64,000 nucleotides of DNA from Clostridiales bacterium. GTDB lineage: Bacteria > Bacillota > Clostridia > Christensenellales > JAISNN01. The position numbers were made by a program, and so were the translations under genes. The stretch's first letter is position 1. Every line of letters begins with the position of its first letter. Below, in pieces: positions 1 to 10,960 of the stretch. The stretch lies in contig JAISNN010000014.1 of NCBI GenBank assembly GCA_031276195.1, forward strand, positions 1-64,000, written 5' to 3'. A model generated the notes under the pieces. That model was not told the DNA's origin. It saw only the letters and a list, made by a program, of their open reading frames with translations, and searched no databases.

Positions 1-274
1 GGAACGAATTTTGAATAGCGGATTTTTTAGATAGAAACCGAATTGTTTTTGCAGGCAATAGCATTCGCTATTGCCAAAAACACAAGGCGGTTTATGGCAA
101 AAAAGACGCATTCTAAAATTCGTTCAAGTTTACTCGACGATTCCAAGGGTGGTGCGTAACGTCGGCTTGATATTTTACCGTTTACGTCAATGACGATAGG
201 AAACAAAAGCGACGCATTTTAACGGTATATTTTAAATTTTTTTGAAATTAAATTACCGTATTCTTTTCACTTTT

Positions 275-637
275 CTACCGTATACAGTTATATATTCCCG
301 ACGCTATCGTCAAAATATAAAAAACCGTCGCAAGTTTTTCGTTCGACAATTTTTTCAGCATCAGCGCGCCCGCGATTCCGCCCAAAACGACTCCGCCGCC
401 CGCCGAGAGCAGGACGGGCAAATCCGCCGCGCCCTTAAAAAGGTAGACCGCGCCGCTGACGACCGAGAGGGGCAGAACGACCGCCGCCGCCGTCGCGTGG
501 GCTTTTTTTTCGTCGTTCAAGACGAGCGCGGACAGCGCGGGGACGGCGAGCATTCCGCCGCCGCCGCCGAAAAAGCCGTTGATAAAGCCGATCGCCGCGC
601 CCGCCGCCGGCAATAAAAATTTCTTTCTTTTATTCAT
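275..637 (-). CDS. TauE/SafE-family membrane protein (short)
   Basis: ORF with GFINGFFGGGGGMLAVPAL motif and hydrophobic helices typical of TauE/SafE permeases. Confidence 0.8.
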   Translation of the reverse strand: MNKRKKFLLPAAGAAIGFINGFFGGGGGMLAVPALSALVLNDEKKAHATAAAVVLPLSVVSGAVYLFKGAADLPVLLSAGGGVVLGGIAGALMLKKLSNEKLATVFYILTIASGIYNCIR

Positions 638-980
638 AAAACCCCCCTTTCCGGAAACTATATATTAATATTATTTATATATATTATTTATCCTTACGGG
701 CAAAAAATGTATTTCGGTCAAAAAATGTGTTTTTTTCGGGTAAAATTGTTTGCATATTGCGCCGATTTATATTATAATAATTCGTACTATTCCGATATAC
801 CGATATCAAATACCGAATATCGGCGGTAAAACGCCGCATAAGAAAAATTTAGAATTAAAACGCGGCGAAAATTAAGATACGCTAAAAACCTAAACGCCGA
901 ACGCTAAAAAAAACAAAATACGAAAAACGAAAAATATCAAAAATATCAAAAACAATTTTTTTTTAAAAGGTGAAGAATAA

Positions 981-3900
981 ATGGGTAACTTGCAAAAAAA
1001 GAAACTTTCACGTCTTTTAATCTGTCTCGTACTGATTATGTCGCTTTTTCTTCTCGTCTCCTGCGGCGACAAAACCGACGGCGGCGAAACGCCCGACGAT
1101 TCGACTTGGACTTCTCTCCTTGAAAACGGCTCTTTCAAGGAATATTCGGGTACGGATATGCCCTATTCCCCGAACGGCTGGACGGGGAGTTTCGGCAGCA
1201 CGGACTCAAATTATTATGATTCCGTCATAAAGGAAGCCGTCAAGGCGGGCGTTATCAACACGGACCCTGCGGAATACGCGATCGCGAAAAATCGTTTTTT
1301 GACCGACGTTCCGAACCCCGGAACGAACAAAGCGGAGGGAAGTTCGCCCGACCCCTACGTCCTTATGATCTACAACGGCGGCGGCGGCGCGTACTATTTC
1401 AGCAAGTCTTTCACGACTTCGGCGAACAAATATTATTCTTTGTCGATAGACGTGAGGACGCAGGAAGCCTTCGGCGCGTCTATTCGTTTACGCGGATCGG
1501 CTTGGTACGATTCGGGGATTATCAATACGGACAAGCAATGGAAAACCTATACTTTCTATTTCGAGGCTCATCAAGCGTCCTCGAAATCTATCACTATCCA
1601 ACTTTGGAACGGCATAGAAAACGGTTCGTTTTTCAACGCGGTGTTTTTCGACAACGTAAAAATCTCCGAAATGAAAAGGAGCGAATATTTAGCCAAGCAG
1701 AGCGCGGATTCAAAAAACGCTTTTTCGCTCAGACTTCCGAATCCGGATTTCAACGCCTCCTCCTACGCGTATAGCGATTCGCCCGTCAGTCTCAACGACT
1801 ATTCGACCTCTCCGGGAACGTCCAAAGACGCGTCCAAATCTCCCGCGCAGGGCGGTTCGCAGCGTATAAGTTACGGTATGGTTTCAAAGGACTACACAAA
1901 CGCTTCGCTTAGTAAAACGGCGGCGGCAAACGTCTTGAACCCCACGTCCGAATTCCCGAACGCCGACGGTTTTCTCCTTATGCTTTGGAACAAGGACTAC
2001 ACCGCCTACGGCTACAAGAGCAATTCTTCGAGCGGAATCGTTCTCGAACGCGGTCAATACTACAAAATCTCCGTAAACGTCCTCACCGACGGGCTTACGT
2101 CGATGAAATATAACGACGTTCTCTACGGAAACTATTACAAGAACACAAACGGCGTGTATACTAAAATCGCCTCCTCCGCAGACTTTTTGGGGAGCGACGG
2201 CAAGCCCGCGGGCGAAACGAATACGGCGGTGAAAAGCAACGGCTGGCTCGGCGTACGCGCGAACCTCCCGACAAAGACGAACGCGACGATCACGAGATAT
2301 CTAAACGTCATCGACAACTACGGAAATCTTATGATCGAAGGCGGCGAAAGCGTAACGGCGCAAGAAAAAGCGGCGCGGCAAATCATCGCGACGCTCTGGT
2401 CGCTCAAAAACAACAGCCCCTCTACGGAAAACAACGAAAACATCTTTATCACCCTCGAAAGCGCGATCTGCTGGCTTGAAGCGGCTTATAATGAAACCGC
2501 CGCGAACGGCGCTCCGAACGAGACCTACAATCCTTATGACTCCGACGGCAATCCGCGCTGGCACAAATTAGAAGAAATCAAAGACGGGGACGGCAACGTC
2601 ATAGGTCATAAACCCGTATATACCGAAAAAGACGCAAACGGGAATACCGTTTCCCTTTGGAAAGATTCCGAAGAGGGCAGCGTGGGCTACGCTCTCGCCG
2701 CGCTCCTTCTCGACCCCGATATAGACGGCAAAGAGGCGTTTGACAAGGTTGCGGTAAAGGACGCGGACGGAAACGCGGTCAAAAACGAGGACGGATCGGA
2801 CAAATTTGAATTCACCGCGAACGGCGATTTTGCGACCACGTACCTGCAATTCAAGACCTATATCAGAGCGTTCGACAACTTCGAGAGCGACAGAGAGGGT
2901 ACGAACCTCAGTTTCACTACCGATCACAGATACTACACCACGACTTCCTTTAAGTACGGAATGACGAGATACGCGCAAGGCGACTCTACTCCCGTAGAAA
3001 AAGGCTCTAATGCCGACGGAACCCTTTTAGGCGGCAACTTGTCGCTGAAAACGAGTTCGATATCCATAGATATCAAAGGAATCGTTACGGACGGCGAATG
3101 GCAAACGTTCGACTTCTACGTCAGAGCGAACCAATTCCAAAACACGACTTTCGACATATATTACAATCTCGGCGAGGGCGGCGCGGAGGACGCGGACACG
3201 CACATCAAGGGCTTTATGTTCGTGGACAGTCTGTCTATCACCGCGGCGGATTCGCCCGATGAGATCGACGGTTTCGACGTTAACGGCGGCTACGACGCTA
3301 AAATCAAAGACAAAGACGGGATCAAAATCACGAACGGACTCGATGAAAGCGGACACGCCAATCCTTTCGTGACCGCGGACGTCTCCTCCGAAACGGCGGA
3401 CAATCTGATTCAAAATTGGGCTTTTTCCGATGAGATCGCGTGGAGCGACACCGCCTTAGAGACGGGAAGTTGGAAAGACGGACGCTGGGTCGTCGAGCAG
3501 CCCGACGAGATCGACAAAGAGGGCAAAGGTTCGTCTTATATCCACGTCGGCTACGGAGACACGGGCTATCTGTTCGGCGCGGTTGACGCGGGTGAAAACG
3601 GACTCCCCTACGTTATGCAAGACGACGGCGGCAAGTCTTTCGGCAAAATCCTTTCTCTCGTCGCGAATCAATACGGAATTTTTCAAATCCGCCCCCTCTA
3701 CGTCGGCGAAACGCCGGACGGTTCGGACGTTTTGAGTGAAAAATTCGGCGCGATCCAAATCGCCCCCCTAACCTATTACAGACTGTCCGTCTGGATCAAA
3801 ACCGCGGACATTCCCGAAACTTCCGACGCGGCGGTCAACGTCTATTTGGCGGGCTATACCGAAAACAAAGAAAACGACGGATTGTACAGACATTCCGACG

Positions 3901-6350
3901 GTCTGTCATACGACAGAAACGAACTCGCGAGCGTAACGGGCGTCAAAACCCCCGAACCCGAAGAGGGCGCAGATTCGGAATACAACGGCTATACCGAAGT
4001 CGTCTTTTATATCGGTGGCAACAGAACCTATCAAGACTTCCGGTACGTCGATCTTGAAATCACTTTCGGATCGGGCGACTATATGTCTACCAAAACGTTA
4101 GCGAAAGGTTCGGTTTCCGTAGCCTATCCCTCCCTCTACAAAATCGCCTATAAAGAATACAAAGACGCGTCTTCGAGCGGCTCTTACACCAAAAAATACG
4201 ACTTCCCGACCGCGGCGATCCCCTCCGAAAACACTTTCACCAACGGCGAATTTGACAGTATCGATATCGAAAATACCGAACTCAACGACAAAGGCTTGAT
4301 CGAAACCCCCTATATCCCCTCGTCGTGGACCTTCCAAGAGGGCAAAAACGGATCTAACGCCGCGCTGACGAAATACGACGTAATTTCGGGCAATATCGAC
4401 CTTGACAACGCCTATATGATCGCGAAACTCGCGGAAAATTACGGCATATTCGGAGACGTCATATTCGGAGACGACTCCGAAAGCAATTGGCTTCTCAACG
4501 ACATCACGATCGAAGCGAATAAGAAAAAAATCATAAAAGCCGCCTACGAAGCGGTTTACGGCGAGAATAAAGCCAAAAGACCCGAACTCACCGCGTCGAA
4601 TTCCCTCCTTATGCTGTCGAACGCCGCGAAAGATTCGGGCGGAACGTTCGGAAAGACCCAAGCCTCCTACGGCTATAAATCCACGTCGTCCAAGTCGCTT
4701 TCGTCGAATAAATATTACCGCGTGTCCGTAATGGCTATGTCCTTAGAGGGATCGCCCGACGCGCATATCTATCTCACGTCGAGCAGCGCCTCCCCCTCTA
4801 TGATCTACGGCGAAAACGAAACGAAAAAGACCGAATATAAACTTTCAAACATCGGAAAAGATTGGAAAGAATATATATTCTATATAGAAGTAGGGCAGTC
4901 GAGCGTCAGCGTGAACTTGGAATTCTGGCTGGGCGATAAGGACAAAAAGACTCCGACGGAGGGTATCGTCCTGATCGACAACGTACGCGTCGCGGAAATC
5001 CCCGAAACTCAAACGATCGGCACGAAAGACTATCTCGCGTCCGGCTGTTTCGAAGCGGTTTTGGACAAGATCAACGGAGGAGCGGGCGTCTACGGCGACG
5101 GTTATTCTATGTTTGACCTTAGCAAGCCTATCACCCTTGAAGGGGCGTGGGCGGCGAACAACCTCATAAACGACAACAAACCGACCTACACGCAAGAATT
5201 TATCGCCTTGACTTATATGACGGACGGTTTCGACAGTTACGGTGAAAACAAGTCCGCATACGTTACAAGCAACGAAGGCAAAGAAGAGGACGAAAAACAA
5301 TTCCTCTATTCTCCGTCCGGCTGGTCGGGTTCGCTTTTAAAGGGCAGTTCCTCCGAAGTCGTCGCGGGCGTTATCGACTTTACGACTAATATCGAAAACG
5401 TCTTAAAGAAAAATTCCGAGGACGGCACCGTTACGAACGGTCTCGACGGCGATCCGCGTTCGCTATTCGGCGATATGGGCGACCGTATGCTGGTCATTTG
5501 GAACAACTCCGACGAGTTGGCATACACCTACACTTCGAGTTCCAAAACTCTTTCCTCAAAATCCATCTATGAAATCTCCGTGTACGTCAAAACTCTCGAT
5601 CTCGCGAATGACAAAAACGCCGTCGTTCACCTCACCTTAGGCACGACAAACCTCACTTTCAACGTCAATTCCGCGAGAATCAGCAACGCGGTTTCGGGCT
5701 ACGAGGGCTATACCGTGGACGAAAAGACCGTGTTCGACCAAAATATAATCGAGAAAGACTCCGCGAAAAGCGACAAGGGCGTCTTAAACGGATATACTAA
5801 ACTCACCTTCTACGTCAACAACCAAATGAAAAGCACGTCGATATCCTCCGTCGGTCTGATTTTCGGGCTGGGCGACGCGGAAAACGGCTTGAAAGGCTTG
5901 GTCGGAATCGACAATTTCTCGATCAAAAAGTTTGCGGGAACGGAGGAGGACTTCGACAAACTCAAAGCGGACTACGAAGCGGCGTACGCCGCCGGAAATA
6001 AGACGGTGGATACCTCCGACGACAACAAAAGACAATTCGATACCGTAGTCTTTATGTCCGTCCCGAACGACGAAGTGATCAATCCGAAGCCCGCCGAACC
6101 CGAACCGCCGAAGAATCCGCCGAATATGCAATGGCTGATCATCTCGTCCGCGGTCGTGGGCGGCGCGACGGTCGTCATCATTTTGATCTATTTCTACCAG
6201 AGAAAGAAAACCGCGGTCGCAAGGTTTATCAACGAAAAGATATTCAAAGGCAAACTCACCCTCTACAAAGCGAATAAGAGCAGACTGAGAGGCGTTTCCC
6301 CCTCCGTCAAAGAGATCAGGAACGAGTACGACAAATATAAGGAAGACTAA
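981..6350 (+). CDS. Giant surface lipoprotein with about five repeated CBM-like beta-sandwich modules and a C-terminal TM segment
   Basis: Start after AAAGGTGAAGA; N-terminal signal with lipobox (LFLLVSCGDK); recurrent 'Y.Y.S.SK.LSS.KYY.ISV.V.T ... W..YTFYI ... L.LG....G.V.IDNV.I' blocks; C-terminal TM plus basic tail. Confidence 0.75.
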   Translation: MGNLQKKKLSRLLICLVLIMSLFLLVSCGDKTDGGETPDDSTWTSLLENGSFKEYSGTDMPYSPNGWTGSFGSTDSNYYDSVIKEAVKAGVINTDPAEYAIAKNRFLTDVPNPGTNKAEGSSPDPYVLMIYNGGGGAYYFSKSFTTSANKYYSLSIDVRTQEAFGASIRLRGSAWYDSGIINTDKQWKTYTFYFEAHQASSKSITIQLWNGIENGSFFNAVFFDNVKISEMKRSEYLAKQSADSKNAFSLRLPNPDFNASSYAYSDSPVSLNDYSTSPGTSKDASKSPAQGGSQRISYGMVSKDYTNASLSKTAAANVLNPTSEFPNADGFLLMLWNKDYTAYGYKSNSSSGIVLERGQYYKISVNVLTDGLTSMKYNDVLYGNYYKNTNGVYTKIASSADFLGSDGKPAGETNTAVKSNGWLGVRANLPTKTNATITRYLNVIDNYGNLMIEGGESVTAQEKAARQIIATLWSLKNNSPSTENNENIFITLESAICWLEAAYNETAANGAPNETYNPYDSDGNPRWHKLEEIKDGDGNVIGHKPVYTEKDANGNTVSLWKDSEEGSVGYALAALLLDPDIDGKEAFDKVAVKDADGNAVKNEDGSDKFEFTANGDFATTYLQFKTYIRAFDNFESDREGTNLSFTTDHRYYTTTSFKYGMTRYAQGDSTPVEKGSNADGTLLGGNLSLKTSSISIDIKGIVTDGEWQTFDFYVRANQFQNTTFDIYYNLGEGGAEDADTHIKGFMFVDSLSITAADSPDEIDGFDVNGGYDAKIKDKDGIKITNGLDESGHANPFVTADVSSETADNLIQNWAFSDEIAWSDTALETGSWKDGRWVVEQPDEIDKEGKGSSYIHVGYGDTGYLFGAVDAGENGLPYVMQDDGGKSFGKILSLVANQYGIFQIRPLYVGETPDGSDVLSEKFGAIQIAPLTYYRLSVWIKTADIPETSDAAVNVYLAGYTENKENDGLYRHSDGLSYDRNELASVTGVKTPEPEEGADSEYNGYTEVVFYIGGNRTYQDFRYVDLEITFGSGDYMSTKTLAKGSVSVAYPSLYKIAYKEYKDASSSGSYTKKYDFPTAAIPSENTFTNGEFDSIDIENTELNDKGLIETPYIPSSWTFQEGKNGSNAALTKYDVISGNIDLDNAYMIAKLAENYGIFGDVIFGDDSESNWLLNDITIEANKKKIIKAAYEAVYGENKAKRPELTASNSLLMLSNAAKDSGGTFGKTQASYGYKSTSSKSLSSNKYYRVSVMAMSLEGSPDAHIYLTSSSASPSMIYGENETKKTEYKLSNIGKDWKEYIFYIEVGQSSVSVNLEFWLGDKDKKTPTEGIVLIDNVRVAEIPETQTIGTKDYLASGCFEAVLDKINGGAGVYGDGYSMFDLSKPITLEGAWAANNLINDNKPTYTQEFIALTYMTDGFDSYGENKSAYVTSNEGKEEDEKQFLYSPSGWSGSLLKGSSSEVVAGVIDFTTNIENVLKKNSEDGTVTNGLDGDPRSLFGDMGDRMLVIWNNSDELAYTYTSSSKTLSSKSIYEISVYVKTLDLANDKNAVVHLTLGTTNLTFNVNSARISNAVSGYEGYTVDEKTVFDQNIIEKDSAKSDKGVLNGYTKLTFYVNNQMKSTSISSVGLIFGLGDAENGLKGLVGIDNFSIKKFAGTEEDFDKLKADYEAAYAAGNKTVDTSDDNKRQFDTVVFMSVPNDEVINPKPAEPEPPKNPPNMQWLIISSAVVGGATVVIILIYFYQRKKTAVARFINEKIFKGKLTLYKANKSRLRGVSPSVKEIRNEYDKYKED

Positions 6351-6411
6351 ACTAAAAACCCCCGAAAGCGCGTAAAAAAACCTTATACGACCGTTAATGA
6401 AAAACTTTTTT

Positions 6412-6445
6412 AAAAAAACCGATACAATTTTGTTTCGGTTTTTTT
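6412..6445 (+). terminator. Rho-independent terminator after the giant surface protein gene
   Basis: AAAAAAACCGA...TCGGTTTTTTT hairpin with T-run about 60 bp after the stop codon. Confidence 0.75.
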
Positions 6446-6713
6446 ATTTTCTTGTTATAATGAATATATACGCCAAATCCCCCCACTTTTTTCCGCGCCG
6501 CGCTTTTCCATCAAAATCTCCCCCCATTTCTCGTGAAAAGCGGATATTAACCGAAAAAACAACTAACGCACTCGAAAATTCCCCTCCGTGGGAGGGGCGT
6601 AGGGGTGGGGCGGCCGCCCGGGTAATCTCTATCGCCAAATCCCCCCACTTTTTTTCCGCGCCGCGCTATCCCCAAAAAATCAAAAAAATTCTAAAAAAAG
6701 GAGTCTTTCGTTT

Positions 6714-8189
6714 ATGAAAACCGCGTCCGCTTCAAAAACCCCCTCTCCCGACAAGATCCCCCTCTATGAAAAACTCGTTTACGGCGCGGCTGATCTTTTC
6801 GGCGGCGGACACAACACGATTTTGTCCGTCATTCTGCTGTATTTTTTCACCGATATACTCGGCATAAACCCCGCGCTCGCCGGAACGATCATTTTGGTTT
6901 CGAAGTTTTGGGACGCGATAATCGACCCCGTTTTGGGAAGCGTTTCGGACAACACGCGTTCAAAGTTCGGGCGGCGCAAGCCGTACATTCTCACCGGCGC
7001 GATTTTGATAATCCCGGCGTACGCCCTTCTTTTCGCTCCCATATCGAACGTTTCGCCCGACTCTTTAAAGGCGGGTTTCGCCGCCGCGTCGTACATATTC
7101 TATTGCACCGCCGCGTCTTTGTCGCAAGTTCCGTTTATGTCGATGAGCGGCGACATTTCGCCCGACTTCAAAGAACGCAATTCCGCAAACCTCGTCAAAC
7201 TCGTATTCGATATGGCCGCGGCGGCGGTTTGCTATCTCGCGCCGACCGCGCTCGTCGATCTTTTGAACGACGGCGCGATATCCGTTCAAACCTTTTATTT
7301 TTCCATCGTTTTCGGTTTCGGTTTAGTATTTTCGATTCCGCTTGCGGTTTCCGCTTTCGTGTTGAAAGAACGCGTCCCGGCGCCCAAAGCCAGAAGCAAA
7401 TTCGACGTCAAAGAGTGGTTTGCCGCGTTTAGAGTCAAGTCGTACAGATATCACATATTTATGTATATAACGGCGTTTCTCTGTATCGATATCGTCTCCG
7501 CGCTCGCCCTCTATTACGTCAACGACGTCTTACGCGGCGTAACCGTTTTCGGGCGTCAAATCGGCTCGATCTACGTCATCGCCCCCATGATGACCGCGGC
7601 GGCGGCGGCCGTCCCCTTTTGCTACCGCCTTATGAAAAAGAAAAGCAAGCAGTTCGCATACCGCGTCGGGCTGCCCCTGTACGCGCTCGGAGCCGTTCTC
7701 CTCGCCCTATTCGACGTCTCCGCCATGAACGGCATATTCGTTCCGCTGTTCGCGCTTATCGCCGGGCTGGGCTTAGGCGGCGCGCAGATGATGCCTTGGC
7801 TGATTTTTCCCGATACCGTGGACGTCGCCGAACTAAAACTCGGCTGCCGCCCCACGGGCGCGTTCTCGGGCGCGATGACCTTCGCGAGAACGCTGGTATC
7901 GGCGGTGGCGATTCAAGCCGTCGGATTAGTCCTGTTCGCCGCCGGCTACAAAGAATCACCCGCGAAAGCCGTAGTCCAAGAACCCTCCGTCCTGCTCGCG
8001 ATTCGGCTGCTGCTCGGAATATCCGTCGTCGTATTGCTCTCGCTCGCATTCGCCGCGTCGATGAAATATAAAGTTACCGACAAAAAACTCGCCCGCGTCC
8101 GCCTCTTCAATGAAAAAAACCGCGGCGGCATAAGCCTAACCGCCGAAGAACAAGCCGAAAAAGAAGCCCTCCTAAAAGAATTAGCCTAA
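6714..8189 (+). CDS. MFS sugar transporter, GPH (glycoside-pentoside-hexuronide) family
   Basis: Translation typical of GPH symporters: KLVYGAADLFGGG, DPVLGSVSDNTRSKFGRRKPYIL, multiple TM helices; RBS AAAGGAG. Confidence 0.85.
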   Translation: MKTASASKTPSPDKIPLYEKLVYGAADLFGGGHNTILSVILLYFFTDILGINPALAGTIILVSKFWDAIIDPVLGSVSDNTRSKFGRRKPYILTGAILIIPAYALLFAPISNVSPDSLKAGFAAASYIFYCTAASLSQVPFMSMSGDISPDFKERNSANLVKLVFDMAAAAVCYLAPTALVDLLNDGAISVQTFYFSIVFGFGLVFSIPLAVSAFVLKERVPAPKARSKFDVKEWFAAFRVKSYRYHIFMYITAFLCIDIVSALALYYVNDVLRGVTVFGRQIGSIYVIAPMMTAAAAAVPFCYRLMKKKSKQFAYRVGLPLYALGAVLLALFDVSAMNGIFVPLFALIAGLGLGGAQMMPWLIFPDTVDVAELKLGCRPTGAFSGAMTFARTLVSAVAIQAVGLVLFAAGYKESPAKAVVQEPSVLLAIRLLLGISVVVLLSLAFAASMKYKVTDKKLARVRLFNEKNRGGISLTAEEQAEKEALLKELA

Positions 8190-8656
8190 AATTTATAGGA
8201 ATTTTGTATGAAAAACGCGGAGGAAAACTTTTTAAAAAAAGTTTTTCCCCCGCACCCCCTTTCAAAAACTTTTAGTAACTTTGAAACGCTATGCACGTTC
8301 ATTTCACGGCAAAAAACTTTTTAAAAGTTTGAATAAATAAAAAAACACGGCGGAAAACTTTTTAAAAAAAGTTTTTCCCCCGTACCCCCTTTCAAAAACT
8401 TTTAGTAACTTTGAAACGCTATACTTATTTATGCGGAAATCCCCATCCGAAAGCCAAGATAGGAAAAATTCCCCTCCGTGGGAGGGGTTAAGGGGTGGGG
8501 CGACCTTATTCCTTTCAAAAACTTTTAGCAACTTTGAAACGCTATACTTATTTATGCGGAAATCCCTATCCGAAAGCCAAGATAGGAAAAATTCCCCTTC
8601 CGCGCGCGGAGCGGCCGTTAAAAAATATAAAATAAATAACCGTCAAGGAATTCATT

Positions 8657-10027
8657 ATGTCCGAAAAAATCAGCGTCCTGACAAAAGGAAAAGCCCCCTT
8701 CAAAATCCTTCTCCTCTCCGACACGCATTTCGGGGCGGGTTTTTTGTCGCGAAAAACCGACAAAGCCGCCGAACACGCCGTCCGGACTATCGCCGAGCGC
8801 GCAAACGCCGATTTGATCATCGTCAACGGCGATATGATATACCCCATATTCGCCTTTTCGGGAACGACAAACAACAAAAAACAAGCCGAACGCGTCCTCG
8901 GCATTATGGAAAGCCTAAAAACTCCTTGGGCGTTCACTTTCGGGAATCACGATCAAGAAAGACACTCGAAATACGACAAAAACGCCCTCGCCGATATCTA
9001 TATGCGCGGAAAATATTGCCTCTTTCAAAAAGGACCGGACAATATCGACGGCGTGGGAAATTATATAATAAAGATAGAAAACGGGAACGAAAACGCCGTA
9101 AAAAACCCAGAATCGCAAAAAAACGGCGGCGAAAACGCCCTCCGCGCGCGCCGTTCGGAAAAAAATACCGAAACGGTAAACCTTAAAGCATACCAAAATA
9201 CCGTTTGCAATTCCGCTTTAAAAGAAAATAACGCCGCAAAAAACTCTGAAACAACCGAAAATACCCTCCCCCATTCCGTCTTAAAAGAAAATAATTCAAT
9301 AACAAATTCTAAAAAAACCGAAAACGGCGGCTCTCTAAACACCGTCCTCGTCTTTCTCGACAGCAATATGTATATGAAAAAAGGCTACTTCTCGGGCTTT
9401 GACCACGTACACGACAACCAAATCGAATGGTACAAAGACCAAATCGCCGCGCTGTCAAAAAAAGAGGGGCGCATCGTCCCCTCGCTGATGTTTTGCCACC
9501 TACCGATCAAAGAATTTTCCGACGCTTGGAGAATGCTGTATTTGGGAAAAGTAAAACCTTCGGCGAACGAAAAAAACATAAATCCGGAATATAAAAACCT
9601 TGAAAAAACCGCTATCCAAAAGCGCAATAACTCAAATCCCGAACGCGAAAACTTTCAAGAAAACCGCATCCCCGAATGCGAAAAGAATATGCCCGAAGTC
9701 GTATATCACTGCGGTTTCGTCAACGAAAAAGATAACTATTTCGGCTACCCAAAAACTATGTCAACCCACATATTCGACGACGTTCTCGCCCTCGGAAGTA
9801 CAAAAGGAATGTTTTTCGGACACGACCACCTAAACACTCTTTCCTTGACCTATAAGGGCGTCCGCTTGACCTACTCTATGAGCATCGACTACCTCGCCTA
9901 TATCGGAATCCGCAAAAAAAACACCCAACGCGGCGGAACACTCATCGAAATTTTCGACGACGCGTCTTTCGACGTACGCCATATTCCGCTGTTTGACGAC
10001 TGCCCGATGAAAAAAATCAAATTGTAA
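8657..10027 (+). CDS. Calcineurin-like metallophosphoesterase with two low-complexity insertions
   Basis: LLLSDTHFGAG, VNGDMIY, FGNHD, CHLPI, FGHDHLN metal-ligand motifs in order. Confidence 0.85.
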   Translation: MSEKISVLTKGKAPFKILLLSDTHFGAGFLSRKTDKAAEHAVRTIAERANADLIIVNGDMIYPIFAFSGTTNNKKQAERVLGIMESLKTPWAFTFGNHDQERHSKYDKNALADIYMRGKYCLFQKGPDNIDGVGNYIIKIENGNENAVKNPESQKNGGENALRARRSEKNTETVNLKAYQNTVCNSALKENNAAKNSETTENTLPHSVLKENNSITNSKKTENGGSLNTVLVFLDSNMYMKKGYFSGFDHVHDNQIEWYKDQIAALSKKEGRIVPSLMFCHLPIKEFSDAWRMLYLGKVKPSANEKNINPEYKNLEKTAIQKRNNSNPERENFQENRIPECEKNMPEVVYHCGFVNEKDNYFGYPKTMSTHIFDDVLALGSTKGMFFGHDHLNTLSLTYKGVRLTYSMSIDYLAYIGIRKKNTQRGGTLIEIFDDASFDVRHIPLFDDCPMKKIKL

Positions 10028-10341
10028 GCATACGGAATACGTTTAGCGGCAACGCGTCTTTCGACGTGCGCCATACGCCGTTCGCCGACTGTCCGATGAA
10101 AAAAATCAAATTGTAAAATTGTAATTTAACTCCGTTATTATTCCATTATTTTTTCACCGTTATTGCGCTATCATTCCGTTATTATTCCATTATTTTTTCA
10201 CCGCCATTACACTATCATTCCGCTATTATTCCGTTATTACTTCCGCTTTAATCATCCTCCAACGATTAGCCGTATTAAAGAATTCCCCTCCGTGGGAGGG
10301 GATTAAGGGGTGGGGCGGCATTATATCCCCCTTCGCATTTA

Positions 10342-10501
10342 CGCTATTCTTTCACCGTTATTACACTATTCTTTCGCCGCCGTTGCGCTATTCTTTCGCC
10401 GTTATTACGCTATCATTTCACCGTTATTGTGCTATTCTTTCGCCGCTATTGCGCTATTCTTTCACCGTTATTTCGCTATTATTTCACCGTTATTGCGCTT
10501 A
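10342..10501. repeat. 22-bp tandem repeat, about 7 copies (CGCTATTCTTTCACCGTTATTG)
   Basis: Direct reading of period. Confidence 0.85.
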
Positions 10502-10522
10502 AATAACGTCTTTCACGGGTTC

Positions 10523-10852
10523 TCAAAACAATCCCCCTAAACCGCCCGCGAGCGGTCCCATCATTTTTTCGCTCTCCTCGTCCGCAAGTTTACAAGCGTC
10601 GTTCACGGCGGCGATTATGAGGTCTTCTAACATTTCGATATCGTTCGGATCGACGACCTCGGGCTTAATTTTTATCGCCAAAAGCCGTTTTTCTCCCGTC
10701 ATAGTAACCTCGACAAGCCCTCCGCCCGACTCGGCGGTGATCTCCGTATTTTCCAATTCCTCGCGCGCGCGCTGCATATCTTCCTGCATTTTTTGCGCCT
10801 GTTTCATAAGCTGCTGCATATTTCCGCCGCCGAAACCTCCAAATTTTGCCAT
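10523..10852 (-). CDS. ybaB: YbaB/EbfC family nucleoid-associated protein
   Basis: MAKFGGFGGGNMQQLMKQAQKMQEDMQRAREELENTEITAESGGGLVEVTMTG. Confidence 0.92.
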   Translation of the reverse strand: MAKFGGFGGGNMQQLMKQAQKMQEDMQRAREELENTEITAESGGGLVEVTMTGEKRLLAIKIKPEVVDPNDIEMLEDLIIAAVNDACKLADEESEKMMGPLAGGLGGLF

Positions 10853-10960
10853 TAATAATGCCTCCTTTTCTTTTTTTCTTTAATTTATATAATGATTTAT
10901 GAATGAAAATTTCAGTTTTTTAATCTGTTTTAAAGGGCGTTCCGACCTCAATTTCAGTAT

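Noticed and set aside
2301-5300. Multiple 90-190 aa minus-strand ORFs antisense to the giant surface protein
   Set aside because: Shadow ORFs in a GC-biased coding region; the + frame has signal peptide, repeats and RBS.
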